Shown piece by piece: positions 37,041 through 51,100 of a stretch of DNA of 64,000 nt. The notes beneath the pieces are model-generated. The model had not been told where the DNA came from and made no database searches. It saw only the letters and a list, made by a program, of their open reading frames with translations. The DNA comes from Lineus longissimus. Lineage: Eukaryota > Nemertea > Pilidiophora > Heteronemertea > Lineidae. The position numbers and the translations under genes were made by a program. The stretch is taken from assembly GCF_910592395.1 (NCBI RefSeq), contig NC_088310.1, positions 3,913,501 through 3,977,500 on the forward strand, read 5' to 3'. The first letter of the stretch is position 1. The number at the start of each line of letters is the position of its first letter.

Positions 37041-38004
37041 TAATATGGGTGGAAAAATCGCCCCCTAGATCCAATGCCTTCCCGTGCAGAATCAAAAGCA
37101 GTAATAACTAGGATTGATAGTGCTGCTTGCTCACCTTGGCCCAAATGGGAATGCGTCATTTTTATCTTTCAGTTGTCTCGCCAACGATGATGTCTTGTTT
37201 GCTATCGTTACCTAAGAGTAGTAACTAAAGCATGAGCTGCCAGGTCAGGAAAATACACAACAGTGCAAAGAGGGAATACATGTAGAAAATCATCCTCAGC
37301 AAATTGGGCAAGCAATCAGTCACTTACTGTAAAATATAAGAGACATCCGTATACATCATTAAGTTGCCTTGCATACAAGTTCTTGATTGCTCACGAATGT
37401 ACCAATGACAAAAAAGTTTAGGACGGGATATTTGAACGCAATAAACGTGGGTGTTTGGACTTGCCCTTATTTTAAATTAGGAGGTGAATTCAGCTTTTTA
37501 CTTACCCGTCTTCACATAGTTGTGACAGCAAATCAAACCGTATTTTTACTCATCTGTACTCATCTTACAGATGCAATAAAATTAATAAATGAATCAATCT
37601 ATAGATGTGATATATAGGCATAGGCATGCATGTTTCCCCGGGCAGGCCTAAGCCTAGTGCTGTACATGACAAGAAAGTATAACCTGTGTAAACATGTTGC
37701 GAATAGCCTCCAGTCCTGGTTGAGCAAATTATGATAAGCATAATACTCCGACAGAATTCCTGCGAAAGACCAGTTCGCGAATAATACGGATGATTAAATT
37801 TATGAAAATACACATGTACATACGTGAATATTGCAATGTAGAGGAGACACCTATTGGCAACTTTATGTAACTCAATGAGACCGACACTGCCTCCTGCCTA
37901 GAGCGATCTTCCTTATAACTTATTCTATCAGTCTCGATCGGGGTCTGGTTGTGACTTAGTCCTCATAAGACAGATATTTCGGATGAATGGAAATTAGTAC
38001 TCAG

Positions 38005-38163
38005 GCACATGGAAATAAGCACTCAATAGTCCCCCCCCCACCCCCTCTCGACTGACAAACACCCCCGGCCCCCACTGACAACACACGTGTTGTCAGTGGC
38101 GGGATGGGTGGGGGGTTAGTCTAGTGGGGGGGGGGGCTTCATTGCGCTCTTATTTCTATGTGC
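38005..38163. mobile_element. Short palindromic element with C/G tracts
   Basis: GCACATGGAAATAAGCACTC at the left is matched by an inverted, diverged copy at the right ending TATTTCTATGTGC. Inside lie a C-run and an opposing G-run, and at the centre CCACTGACAACAC faces GTGTTGTCAGTGG. The whole 159 bp can fold into one hairpin. A diverged extra copy of the left tip precedes it (37984-38003). Confidence 0.7.
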
Positions 38164-38381
38164 ATCTGGCCAGTTCGGCAAGGCCTAACGTCGTATATTC
38201 CAAAAATCTAGTCACATATTCCAAGCTAGTCTTTATTCATATCACCCGTCTCGTCGCGCATTCAAAATTTAAATCCTTTTGTACAGTAAACTCGTCCAGG
38301 TGCCGTCATACTGTTTCTACGCGATGTAATTTAGCCATTACGTACAAACGTCGCCGAACACCTGGGAATAAGGTAAAGCGG

Positions 38382-38390
38382 CCTCTCGCT
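38382..38390 (+). promoter_or_regulatory. Candidate 5'TOP transcription start of RPS29
   Basis: CCTCTCGCT lies 23 bases before the RPS29 ATG. Ribosomal protein mRNAs typically start at a C within such a pyrimidine run. No TATA box is seen. Position is inferred from sequence only. Confidence 0.4.
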
Positions 38391-38404
38391 AAAAATCCGC
38401 CATC

Positions 38405-39352
<948 letters not shown>

Positions 39353-39497
39353 AGCGTCGTGGTGAGGAAGGTACAGCCACAGCCTAGAAATGCATCCGAG
39401 ATTCAACTGTTTTCTTTGAAGGAAGACTCCCTGGAGACTAACTGATGAGGTGGTGGGAAATTGGAAAGAATGTTGATAGTCTGTAGCTGTACTTGTA

Positions 39498-39503
39498 AAT
39501 AAA
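39498..39503 (+). terminator. RPS29 poly(A) signal
   Basis: AATAAA 146 bases after the RPS29 stop codon, the first canonical signal downstream. Confidence 0.7.
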
Positions 39504-41526
39504 ATGAAGAAAAAAAATTTTAAAATCTTAATTTGTCTTGTTTTGGTACTTGTCTTCTTGAGCCACCATGATATCTATCGATATTATCTGGTTTTGATAT
39601 TAATACTGCATTTATCAAAGTTCTTTTGCTCTGTACATTGCGATCTCATTATAAGAGTATGCAGTGATACTAGTCTGCTAGTATTGTGCAGTTTCGTACT
39701 GTTCCTTAGGATGTCAAAAAGCACACCTAGTTGAGTCCAAGCCCAAATCTTATACTTCCCAGTAGACAAGATTGGATGTCGGAAGGCTGGCACAGTCCTT
39801 TATCATATTGCGATGATGCTGGACAATCGCAACTACATAATGCTTCCTCTAATTTATACGATTGAGGGCGCTGGTCAAAAACCTTGTGAATCTGGAGTCC
39901 CTCCATAATATGGCTGCCCGGAGTCGAGGTGGAAACCTCCCCAAACATCTGATGCATGACAGGATTGTCTTGGAGTCTGGTCTACATCTTGTATGCAGGA
40001 ATTCGGGTCGCTTCTGGAGAGTCAACCGGTAACGCGGCCTTTTATCTTTGATTTTCTGGCTTCAATCCTGTTGTAACCATACTTGTAGCTAGATTGAGAC
40101 CTCAGGAAAGCGAAGGAAAACAGTCCCAAACCAACTAGCTGAGGTGTGTATGCAAGTATACCTTGATGTTGGTCCTCGATATTGGCACGGCACTGAAGTT
40201 CTAGATTCTGCAGACCTGTTCTCAAGATGCTGGACAATCTTTACTCTGAATCCAGGGCTGGATGCTACAATGCTCGAGTCCTTGATAGTTCATAAGTCTA
40301 CCTTGTACAAAAAAAATTGACTGTAACAGCCCTATTACAGTCGAGTCCGGACTGAGCTGGGGCATTATAGATCATTTGACAAGTGTGTGGCAACTCCTGG
40401 CTAGCTATCAAGAGGTCTGGTTTGAACCCCATGGTGTGAATAATTTAAGGCAATCTTCTGTAACATACAACCAGAGAGGACTTTGTGTGAATCACCCTGG
40501 CGTATTCAAGGATGTGTGTATACAAGACAAAAGACAGTCACAGCATACCCTTGTCTTTGATCTATTACATGAGTAACTGTAAAAAACACAAAATTATTTC
40601 GGGTCTTTGATTATGCTGTCGTCTGATACTACTAAGAGGATCGGCGAGCAAGGCAGTTGGGTCATTGTCCACAAAGTGATAATACAGGCTTTTCGATGCT
40701 GACCACGGCAGGTTAAAAAACAGAAATAAAGCTGTATTTATTTCAATAATTTATTTCTCTTCTAAATTCTTCAATAAAAAGACAACAGTTAGACAATAAA
40801 ATTGAATGCAGTACATGGTTACCATGGTAAATATAGGCCTATGACGTGCATTCAACCAGTGTTAAGTGCATGTACAATGACTGATTATTTATCTGATGTC
40901 GCCTTCTCAAAAGTAGATGGTCACCTTCAATCTGCAGGGGAAAAATGAGAGCATGATTCCTCAACTCAAGAACCAAGCCCAATACTTTTGAATAACTGCA
41001 TGTACATGTACATGCAAGTATCGCACATGAAATCTATCAAAATAAAAAGCACCACAAAAACTTCATAATTAAGTATCATTTCAGAAAATTAACTATCAGG
41101 CAGAATGAAAATGATCTAAAATATGGTCTTCAAACAGTTGCACTTGCACATAAGTGCCAGTGTACATGTATTTCATGTTCTTTGAACAAGAGGGAACACT
41201 TGACAATAAAACGACAAAAACAACCATTTACAACACAATAAAGTTACAGCAATACTTATCATTTACAATTGTAAACTTGTAAAAATAAAAGGGTATATCT
41301 ATCAGTCCTAAAAGAACTAGAAAAAATTTCATTGACCTGACAATGTCACTTCTTCCAGATTAAATCTTTTCCTCTTATGGTGAATCTCTGGGTTTTTTTT
41401 CAAAAAGTAGCCAAATGATGTTGCTCAGTATAACATGCCATCACAACCAACACTGAGCCTGAAGAGAGACATTTTTTCCCCACAAGGCTGCCTATCCATA
41501 CACGTAGTGGTGTTATTTCCATTGCC
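39504..41526. other. Intergenic, no gene recognised
   Basis: Between the RPS29 poly(A) site and the poly(A) site of the minus-strand METTL24-like gene. ORFs are short and lack family resemblance. Palindromic TACATGTA strings occur at ~41000 and ~41160. Confidence 0.45.
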
Positions 41527-41532
41527 TTTATT
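41527..41532 (-). terminator. Poly(A) signal of the METTL24-like gene
   Basis: AATAAA on the minus strand, 65 bases after the stop codon at 41597. Confidence 0.65.
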
Positions 41533-41596
41533 GTTTGTTGAAGTATAATTCATACCAAAAAATACAGAGATTGCAATCTGTTCTACATGTATGTAG

Positions 41597-44500
41597 CTAT
41601 GAAAAAATAAGTGCTCCAGCGTCAAATCGCACATAACCTAGTTGATAACAACAATGTTCTCCACTGGGGGCTGGAGTATATGATTGCAGTTCTTCGCTGT
41701 AGAACAACCTAAAGCCATATGCCTCTAATCTCTGGAGTTCACTGTACTCTTTCCGCAAGACCGAGTGGTGCTTTCCATAAACTTTGTCAGGAAGGTTTAT
41801 GTTTATGACGACTTGGGTAATGTTCTGAAAGGACAAGACAGATAACCGATTTTTAACTTACATAGACTATATGCCGAGTACTTTTACCCAAGCCTATAAT
41901 TGACAATAAGCCTTGGCCAACAAGGCATCCTAGAGCCGGAAAACTCTGAAACACAAACCCAGGCAGATGCCACTCAAGCAGGCTTGGATGGCAAGGTATC
42001 TAGATGGAGGATACACTGAACTTAAAATTATGACCGAAGATGCAAGGCCTCAGCCAGTCAGCGTGAAACCAACAAAGCACATACTGTGAGGAATAACCTC
42101 TACTAACCTTGAGAGCACCATTATCTAGAAGTAGCGAGATAGCTGGCCAGACAATGTCTGGGACATCCAGAACTAACATACTCATGTGTGTCTGAGATCC
42201 AATGTTTTTCAACACCTCGTGCAGTGTCAACAGCTGCCGGGATTTTCTGAAAGATAATAAGGGTACTTGGTCAGGAAGGCCAATTAGCTAACAGACCACT
42301 CATTATTGCAACAGTGGGTCGAGCTGGCAACCATCAGTACTGGGCCTTATTGCACAAAAGTTCATTAATACATTAAGTTTTGATACAGTCCTCTATACTA
42401 CAGGCCTACAGTACGTGTGGCACTGGCTGTGCCTCAAATCCACAACCATCCAATCATTTGACACTTGTTGCGTGTATACAAGGTGGCACTGGCTGCGCCT
42501 TAAACCCACAACTGTCTGAACACAAGTCAGGACGCTGTTCCACTTTCAAGTACTCATGATAGGTATCTGCAAGTACCTCTCTCGACATAGCAGGACGTAC
42601 CTATTAGACTTAGTGGAATACCGATACCACCTAAATGCGGGAAAGTGAAGAACATCAGACGCATCCTTCCTGGCAGTTTTTTGGTATACAAAATTGATAA
42701 CTTGACATTGTTGTGCATGTAAACTGCGGTCTATGGCATCACTGTTGAATTCACTGAAAAGGAAGAAAAAACACGATACGCATTTTAAAAAGATCATTAT
42801 TGAGGTTTTTAATAGCCCCCTTGTATTTTGACGTCTGCTTTGTGTTGGAAATTGTACAAATCGAGACAAAAACCTTTCGACACCACACCAGCTTTCAAAT
42901 CGAAATCCAATACGACAAAAATCTGCTCAGATCAACTTTTAGAGCATTTCTCAATTAAGGAATTTATGAAAGCAAAAAGTTGGGTTAATTTTGGTGGATT
43001 GTCCAATCAAAACTGCCAGCGTTTAAAATGAGCCAATCAGAAGGCTCAATTGTGAGATTGATTTGCTTTCAAAAATGGGTGAATGGGGAAATAAATCGAA
43101 AGTAAAAGAAGTCCTCACCTAACAAGAACAACAGTACAAGAGGATACTTTAGTCTTGAAAGCAGCAGGACAGTATGTGTACTTCTTGTCTGCTTTGACTG
43201 TATCCTGTACATACATTAAATCTGAGCAATGGTGTGTGGATTGATGAGTGTGCATGTACCCAAGCAGACGACTCTCTTCAAGCTCTGAAGTACCTGGAAA
43301 ACGGAAATTATGCAGAGTTGGTTTTGATCAGAGTAGACACTGTCAAAGCTCAGAGGAAATGCAAAATTTGTTCACTGTCAATATAAAAACGGAAGAGTCC
43401 AATCTATGATAAGTTGTAGAATTTCAACTCAAACAAAACCTGTTTTTAGCAACCTTTGTCTGTGATGAAGCTGTGTAATAGAGTTGACACTCTGGCGTAT
43501 CGGCTCTATCATTTTCATGACCAAGAATGGCGTTACGTTTTGGAATTATTCCTACCGAAATCAGCCGGTGGATGCAGGACGAAATACTGTGGTCCAGGAT
43601 CCCGCACCCATGATAGGTAATACATGCAAGACTGCATCATTGTCACTTGTAGGCAGAGATTATGTGATGCTGCCGTATGGTAGAGGCGGAATCCTTCACG
43701 GTAGAACAGCTCATGGAGAGCCTTGTACCAGCTGTATAGATAATCATCATCTAGTTTGTCTGAAATCAATCATTTGAGACCATCAATGATGTAGTTTAGA
43801 CTAACACAGCAGAAGACTGTGCTTTGTTTAATTGTTGACTCAAATCATTTTCATGACCAAGACTGGCATTTTTCCAAACTATTCTTTCTTACCGTCAGAA
43901 ACAGTGCTCAACTGGCATTTTTCCAAACTATTCTTTATTACCGTCAGCCACAGTGCTCAACTGTGACAAGCCTAAAATGTTAGGCTTTCTTGCAGGGCCT
44001 CAAATCAGGCCAAAGCTAAATTTATGAGCACTGAAGAAGATGATAACCTTTCGTAAGACTTACCAATACTGACCACCACAAATAACTGCTTCACGTTCTG
44101 CAATATATGATCCATGATCATAAAATGTAGCACTTCCCAGAGAGTTGCATCGCCACCCACCATCTCCAGTTTCAAGATGTCAATTTTCTTGTGATGAAAC
44201 TGCTCCATCACCTTATTTATCGTTGTCTGACCGTAAGAGTTCCGAGCAAAGTCTGCATAATCATTCGAGACAACATTTATTTTCATGAACTTCGTGTTGT
44301 TCCAGTTTCTGATGTGGTAAGGTATGGGCTCGTGATTAATAATAACAAGATTAAAACTGAAGTTCTGCACTAAATTTTTTTCAAATAGGAAATCCAAGTT
44401 TGGCCTGGAAATAAAGACAAGACCACATAGAATACAGAAAAGAAAGATGAGGATTTCAGATTTTCAAAACAGGAGTTGCAGCTTGAGGACACTTTCAGTG

Positions 44501-44901
44501 GAATATGAACAGGGAAGACATGTAGCACTTGTCTCATGTTCTGATCTTGGGTAACGGTACATTTTTGATAGCAGAAAAATGTGCATGGCTTCAATACCTA
44601 CCCAATAGAATAAGCAAGTTTCCTGTCCTTCGAATCAAGATTCAGTCCTACCTCCGGCTCGATACAAATCGGCCAATAAGACCGGTTACCAATCTGCATT
44701 GACATGTTACATTGGTAATGATACGACATGATAAACTTGAGGAGACGACTCGCTTCATTCTTGGCATCATATAGAGGGCGTAGTGGGGTATAACTCCCAT
44801 CATCGTAAATATAGGCCAACTGGCAGATGGCATAAATGCCTATTATGACAAAACATCCGTAGCAGAGGGTCTTCTTCCGTCGTGGGATCATCATCTTTAG
44901 G
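41597..44901 (-). CDS. METTL24-like protein with two tandem methyltransferase-like domains
   Basis: Coding exons: 44894-44602, 44404-44064, 43759-43556, 43293-43119, 42753-42601, 42246-42108, 41824-41597; phases close to 510 residues. The first coding exon starts at an acceptor (TTTGATTTCAG, 44901), so a 5'UTR exon lies upstream. MMIPRRKKTL plus a hydrophobic segment (CYGCFVIIGIYAICQLAYIY) is a type II Golgi/ER-style anchor. Domain 1 (to ~275) has SYWPICIEP, LAYSIGRPN, a QFHHKKIDILKLEMVGGDA block and REGFRLYH ... YYLSWV, as in METTL24 (Methyltransf_22). Domain 2 (~280-510) repeats it: KKYTYCPAAF, CQVINFVYQKT, MSMLVLDVPDIVW, LEAYGFRLFYSEE, CCYQLGYVRF. The SAM-loop glycines are reduced in domain 1 and lost in domain 2, so activity is doubtful. 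Exon 3 could also read through its donor to TAA at 43533, giving a 286-residue single-domain form. Confidence 0.75.
43863..43960. repeat. Tandem duplication, 49 bp, two copies
   Basis: CTGGCATTTTTCCAAACTAT starts at 43863 and again at 43912. The copies differ at only a few positions. It lies in the intron between METTL24-like exons 2 and 3. Confidence 0.85.
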
Positions 44902-47259
44902 CTGAAATCAAACAACAACACTTCACTTAGGATCTCACACTCCGAAGAAATCAATCACCAATCCAAGGTTGGGTTAATTTCCTTTCATGCTTTATCCATC
45001 ACCAATGCTAAGTCGATCAATCAATTAGTCAATCAAATGAACACTCTCAACACCTCAAACAGTGCAACAATATATTCAACATGTTGAACTGTCCATTATT
45101 TATGTACATGCATGAAACAATCAATCGATTCAATGTATTTACTTATATTTTGACTATTTTTTGATATTATTAGGCACAATTCTGAGCGTGCCTGTGCTAA
45201 TTATACACCCTCCATTCACTTCTACCTTGGCATTACTTAGACTCAATCATGATCGATGGGTGAAGGGTAGCACAAGAAGTTGACATTCTGGTCATTTTTA
45301 TCGAAAAATCGAAGAAATGAAACCTCCATCCTCCATTTTGCGACGATTAGCCCTGCCACCTAGCGACACAGCGACAATGTGATAACATATTTACCATGTT
45401 CCAACGGTCCGGTACCATTTATTTCTTTGAAATTATTCCAAAACGACGGATTAGATACCAACCTCTTGTAATAAATGCATATATAATGCTTCCTATTTTA
45501 AAATATTTTTTTGCTGTAAATATATTTGCGCTATTTCTTAAGGAACAGCCTAGCCTGGTACCACTGGCCACCGTCAGACGACGCTGTATTGACGGGACGG
45601 ACGGAGCGTCGTCTGACGGTGGCCAGTGGTACCAGGCTAGGAACAGCCATGTCTGGTTATGACTTTTGAGCATCCACTCACCCGGTTTTCCCGATAGTGG
45701 CGCCAATGTCTAATCGATAATCAATGATGACTTGACTCCAAGAGAATCCACGCGACCTATAGTGCAAATCCGCCATGACTGACATCATTGGTGCCAGAAA
45801 CTTGGACTTTCGATCTGGTGGTCACGAGTTCGACTCCCCGTGTATCCACAACATTTTGTGTTGTATGAGCGCACATAATAATATCCAACGGTGATAAAAG
45901 TTAGATATGTCGCACACCGAATCCTGCTTGGACAAATGCAGCTCCAGTTTTAAAGCATTTTCGTTTGAAAAAAAACATCTCGGCTCACGCCCTTTAAATA
46001 TTCCCGTCTTGACTCTTGACATTGCTCAGCTTCCAGACAACGCGCGTCAGGATGGGCGGAGGCTACGCAGGCAACATCGCTGGAAGTTTAGTATGATGAT
46101 TCGTGCAGTCGTCATAAGTGTACAAAACGGGGCTGGGTTATTCATATTAAACTGTTTGGCTCTTACATCGCTGTTACTTATCAATGGAGTTAACGGCATG
46201 CGATACATGATGCCACGGGCCTTAGAAAACCAGAGGTGCTGTTGGTGGCCGGTTTAGACATTTGAAATGTCCCGAGAACGCAGAGTATTCTAAAAAGCGC
46301 TTTCATCCTTAAGCCATCGACGGCCATGGCCTCTATAGAACTATTTACGGTGATCTGTAAGAGAATAATAGAGCCGGACACTTTTTCCAGGGGGACATTT
46401 TCTACTTTGCGCCCGTCATTTTTTAGCAACTACATGTAGCCACGACAGATCGATAAGTTCCTGTCATCGTGTTGACACTGCTGAATCGAATCAATTGATC
46501 GAACTTAGCGTCGTCTGTATGTTGCTATCATAATACATGAATAGAAGCCCGCGTTGATCAAATGGGTGTATTTTGTTTCAATTTCGTTTCCATGGATACG
46601 TCAGAAAAGATTGTTTATATCCATAGTTTGTATTATTGCACTTTGTGGTTTACCATGGTTACCGTCCTCATTAACCGGGTCGCTGCTGCATAGAAAGCAG
46701 ACTATGCCCCGTAGCTGTGATGATTCTAGTGATAATAGACGTTAATCATGATGCGGCTTTTATTATCAGGAGTAAACTGCTTGGGACCAGAGGACGCCAC
46801 GCGTCCGTTGCTAAGGAGTTCATTGCTGCCGTGTTGCGGTAAAGACAATAACCGAACACACAGGTGCGTGATAATTAGAAAATGAATATGCGCATGCGCG
46901 GTATTGAACAACTGCCGCATTAACTATTTAGTGACATGAACAAGTTTACGCGTTATTCACAAACGATCTGTGGAGGTTTAGTGGAACTATGACATGACGA
47001 TTCTACGGCGTTAAACGAGAAGGTTGAGTTGTCCTCCACTGCCGCACGTTGCATCAGGACCATTCGTCCTACCCACATAAAAATTGACATTCTAGAGCCA
47101 TGTGACTGTTATAGGATATAACCACCAACTCACCATTTATTCAGGATGTATACTTTTGATGAATTAAACGGATATGAACAGATATATTGTTCATCAACTA
47201 TCTTTTGGGAAAACTGATTGGGATCATTATAAAAGTGGAACTTATTAAATTCGTCCAAA
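44902..47259. other. Region between divergent METTL24-like and KCNH genes
   Basis: About 2.4 kb separating two divergently transcribed genes, likely holding both promoters and their 5'UTR exons. It contains the hairpin element at 45542-45648 and a T-arm-like string (GAGTTCGACTC, ~45828). A TATAAAAG at 47228 lies too close to the KCNH ATG to serve it. Confidence 0.4.
45542..45648. mobile_element. Perfect-hairpin insertion with flanking direct repeats
   Basis: Arms 45549-45585 and 45605-45641 are exact 37-base inverted copies (outer end CCTAGCCTGGTACCACTGG) around a 19-base loop. GGAACAGCC occurs at both outer edges (45542-45550 and 45640-45648), overlapping the arm tips, as expected of a target-site duplication. 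It looks like a young fold-back MITE. Confidence 0.8.
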
Positions 47260-47338
47260 ATGCCGGGATCGCGACGGGGACTTGTCGCGCCCCAGAACAC
47301 GTTCTTGGAGAACATCATCCGGCGTTCAAATGGGCAAC
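47260..47338 (+). CDS. EAG-type (KCNH1/KCNH5-like) potassium channel, first coding exon
   Basis: ATG 47260 is the first in frame after a stop at 47230. The exon encodes 26 residues plus one base before a strong donor (C|GTAAGT). It reads [20 protein letters not shown] then RRSNGQ. This is the PAS-cap of ether-a-go-go channels, which carry [15 protein letters not shown](V/I)RRSN at their extreme N-terminus, and the exon ends where EAG genes usually break. The cap, with the PAS domain of the next exon, regulates gating of this voltage-gated K+ channel. No PAS-encoding exon was recognised downstream; EAG first introns are long, so the rest probably lies beyond the window. It is transcribed away from the METTL24-like gene. 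Confidence 0.85.
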
Positions 47339-48167
47339 GTAAGTTACATCCAGAAGTGATATTGTATGTTTTAGTTTTAGTTTTAGTTTGTCAGCAGTAA
47401 CAAATCCTGTGTCGCACTAGTTCAAGTAGTGATATATGCTGCGATCATTGTTTTTCGCCGCTTTGCAATGCCGGTTAGTTTTACCTTCTGTTCCAGATCA
47501 CGCCGCCCTGTTTGGTGGTAAACTTTATTTCGTTTTCGCGGCATTCATCGACCTCGCTTTTTTCATTTCCAAACGGCGAACGAAGGTTGGCTGGTTTTGA
47601 CGAACGCGAAATGATACTCCGCGCAGTCTCTTCAGTCGGTTAGTTGATTATGGACAGTTGTCTTTAAGTGTATTTCAATGTACAGATGATTAAACAACCG
47701 GACCGGTGTTTAAAGCAGATCAGGCCTTATGCCCCACTGTCCGGATTCTCTGTGATCAACTTTGAACAGCTGCCGTGCATCACTCAGTCATTGCAGCGCT
47801 GCAATAATACTAAATACCCACAGTGGCATGACTAGTTGCAATACATAGTTGTAGCACATGCATAAGGGAATTGACGAGGTATCCGCCACCGAATATTAAC
47901 GTCGCTCAGACTGTCGCGATATCAGGGAGGAAATTACCAAAATACTTTCTTATAGTATACGTACCACCGAATTACGCATTTCCCGCGCATGCACGGTAGC
48001 AAAATTGCGATGAGGTAATTTGATACCAAATATCCCCTACCAGATTACAAACGTCCCGATGCATCACTCTTTCAAGACAGCTGTACGTAGGACACGGTGA
48101 CAAAATTACCAAATATTCTCCAGCCAATGACTACAAGTTCCCGTTCCCTTTACTTCTAATAGTGGGA

Positions 48168-48199
<32 letters not shown>

Positions 48200-51100
48200 C
48201 TTCTTCTTCTGCGTTCGGAATTAGAGCAGCTAGTGTAATACTAGTGAGGAAATAACTGGCAATATCCCATCCATGTGCATCATCACTCAATCAGTGCTCT
48301 ATCAGTAAAATTGCGTGGTGAGAAACTGTCAAATGTTCTTCATCGAATACCACCTTCCCACGCATCACTTGACAATACTGCATAACCAATACATGTATAT
48401 ACATCGTACATGCACCTATCAACATGTGGTAGAATGAACTGAAATTCTCACTAGATGCACTACGAACCTGAATGATATTAAGTCCGTGATGTGCTTTATT
48501 CGTAGCACAACAAAACACGTGTTAAATTAATTGTATGGAATTTTAATTGAAATGGCTTCATTCATTGAAATATTGCAGACAATTTTAATAATGCATCCCC
48601 GGCATAGAATTTTTTTTATAGTTGTTCTGACGAGCATTATGGTCGTCGTCTGGTAGATTGTTATTTGATCAAATTGCATTTTATTTCATGCAACGATTAG
48701 ATATGTAATTTTTTGGTATGGGCCCTCTCCCATAGAGCTTATTAGTGTGCTCTCAATATTAGGGTGCCGGCAATATTTTAGGAGTACGTGTACAATAATT
48801 CAAACTGACAACTTAAATTAAATGTTCATCAACATGCACAGCGTTGGAATCTAATCTCGGCCAACATACATGTACATGTGCACATGTGACATGAGTATAC
48901 ACGTATATACATGTATCACATGGACTAGCTTGATTTTTCAGCCAGTTGACTGCAGTAGTTTTTGCCCTGAAAATGTCTTGCTTTACTCTATGTCAACCAA
49001 TGTTTTGATGCTTATATTTTGTACATTTACTGCTTAAGCTGACGTGACGCTTTAAAGGGAGACATTCTGCTGCCAGTGTCTAGTGTCAACATTAGATAGT
49101 GTGTGTATACTGACAAAACGATTTAATGAATAAGATATAAGGTTTGAACTACTGCTACGGTAATATCTGCGTCAGTAGCGGGCTACGGTCGCGAAAATGT
49201 CAAGATCGGGACTCTCGACTTCTTATGATAGATACATAGATTTTATCAAACTGCATAAACATGTACAATGTAATGTTTGCATTGTCAAAACGTTATTGTT
49301 GTTGACGTAGAGAATCCGATGAATTAGAATATAAATTAATCTTGGGAGAGTGAGAAAAGTCAGTTCATCAATCCAAGTCAGTTCACTGCATAATGGATCC
49401 ATCCCGCTGTATATGATGATCTGGCCACTCCCCGACGACTCTAGTTTCCCAACCTGTCAATGGTTTCTTCGACATTTTCCAGTTTTTTGTCCGACAATTC
49501 GCGAATTTCTTCCGCCGAATTTTCCAAAAGGTCCTTATGTCGAATGTAGTGATAGACTTGGACCTGTTCGTGGACCGTATACTGGATATTTAGTCAAACC
49601 TCGTTTCAGCGATGACATCAAAGCAGGCGACCCACTAGGCGTTTAAACTAGAAAACTGATACTATAGACTGTTGAAAAATGACAAGTCAAAAGAGAACTG
49701 AGGTATATAAACGCCACGGACAACTTACCGATAGTGAGAAAGTTTAGAAACCGGGGTCAGATATTACGGAAGTAATCATGCAATGGTCTATTCTGCTGTA
49801 TCACATTATGCTCAATCAGGTCAAATCAATGTTAATCAATGGTCTAATGAAGTCCATCGGCTTTGTTGCTAATAAGGTCCTTGTATGGTTTGATACTTCT
49901 TTGTGAGAGGACGGTTGGTATATAAGTACTAATTTTCAAAATCTATGCTTCAAAGTCGATCACTTCAAAAAGAAAAGAAGACATCATACTGTCAAAACAG
50001 ATACGTGCAGCCGTTAGTAATCTTTTCACCAACCCCAGTTACTAGGTAAAAATAACTTGGGGAATCACAATACAATCGACACCTAACTCCTAGTTTCACG
50101 GATCTATGAAAGGTTAATTAATTATTACGAAATCGAGACAAACGCCAAGCCGGAACGTGACGGCATGACCATCGGCAACTTGAGGTCGCCAACCCATTGT
50201 CTACATGTATCCACGCTGCGCACTGGACATTCAAAAGAGACTTACCTTAATTGCAGTAGCCCCTTGTATAACTATCGACCAAATTCGTCAATTTCAGCCT
50301 ATCAAATATGCAAAAGGCCATTAGTATCTCCGTTCATTTCAACACTGACATTAAAATGATTGCTATTATAGCGATTTTAATGGCAAACCTTTGATAACCG
50401 TGTTTGGGGAGTGCTTCACGTTTGTCATTTTAGCCATAATTCTCATTCATTTTGCGTGCGGTCAAGTCGTACAATGTTTTGATTAATTGATTCTCGAGAA
50501 AGCCTTATAAGTCTCATTTGAACTGTTTACTAATTGGAGGAGACTATACCCATGTCAGACTACATTTGATTGCTTTTACCACGGATGCAGAGCAACACAT
50601 CTATGCTTTTACTAATAAACGGTAACGGCGAACCTGTAAAAAACCTTCAGTGCGGTACAGGCGCCATTAGACTATTACGGGTGTCAGTGTATCAGGCAAA
50701 AACATTGGGTACATGCATCAACCCAACCTAACTTAAATTTTTTCTTGTTATCAGGAAAAGACAGTAGGTGACTTAAAGTAAAAATCCTTGGTCCAAGAGC
50801 GAGTGCGATCTAGAAATCAATAACTATGAAACGAGTTCTTGTCCATCCGTATACTCTCGCACGTGCCTTTCCTCTCAATTTCATCGTGCGTCTTGGGAAT
50901 TGACAGAAAATATGAGTTCAAAGATGCAGCACACATGAGTGCTAAAACATACATTGGTATCCTGTCTGTTTTGTTTTGTCAACGCACGTGGTGAAAGCTT
51001 TGTTACATGTACGCGCTGCTATGTATACATGCACGGACTCTACGTTCAGCTCGTTAAGCACAGAATCAAATTTCGGTAATTAGGTCCATGGAGTAAGGAA

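Larger units (their letters stand above)
36127..38381. other. Intergenic, rich in inverted-repeat elements
   Basis: Contains the elements at 36521-37040 and 38005-38163, and should contain the 5' exon of the LicD-like gene. No other gene recognised. Confidence 0.4.

Noticed and set aside
45820-45845. tRNA gene
   Set aside because: Only a T-arm-like string (GAGTTCGACTC) is present; D and anticodon arms cannot be drawn. At most a SINE fragment.
47228-47235. TATAAAAG as TATA box for the KCNH gene
   Set aside because: It is 25 bases from the ATG, leaving no room for a 5'UTR; start sites for this gene are probably further upstream.
47130-47318. Minus-strand ORF that reads protein-like and ends near a GTGAGT donor
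   Set aside because: It is the antisense of the KCNH first exon and its 5'UTR; the plus-strand EAG PAS-cap match explains the sequence.
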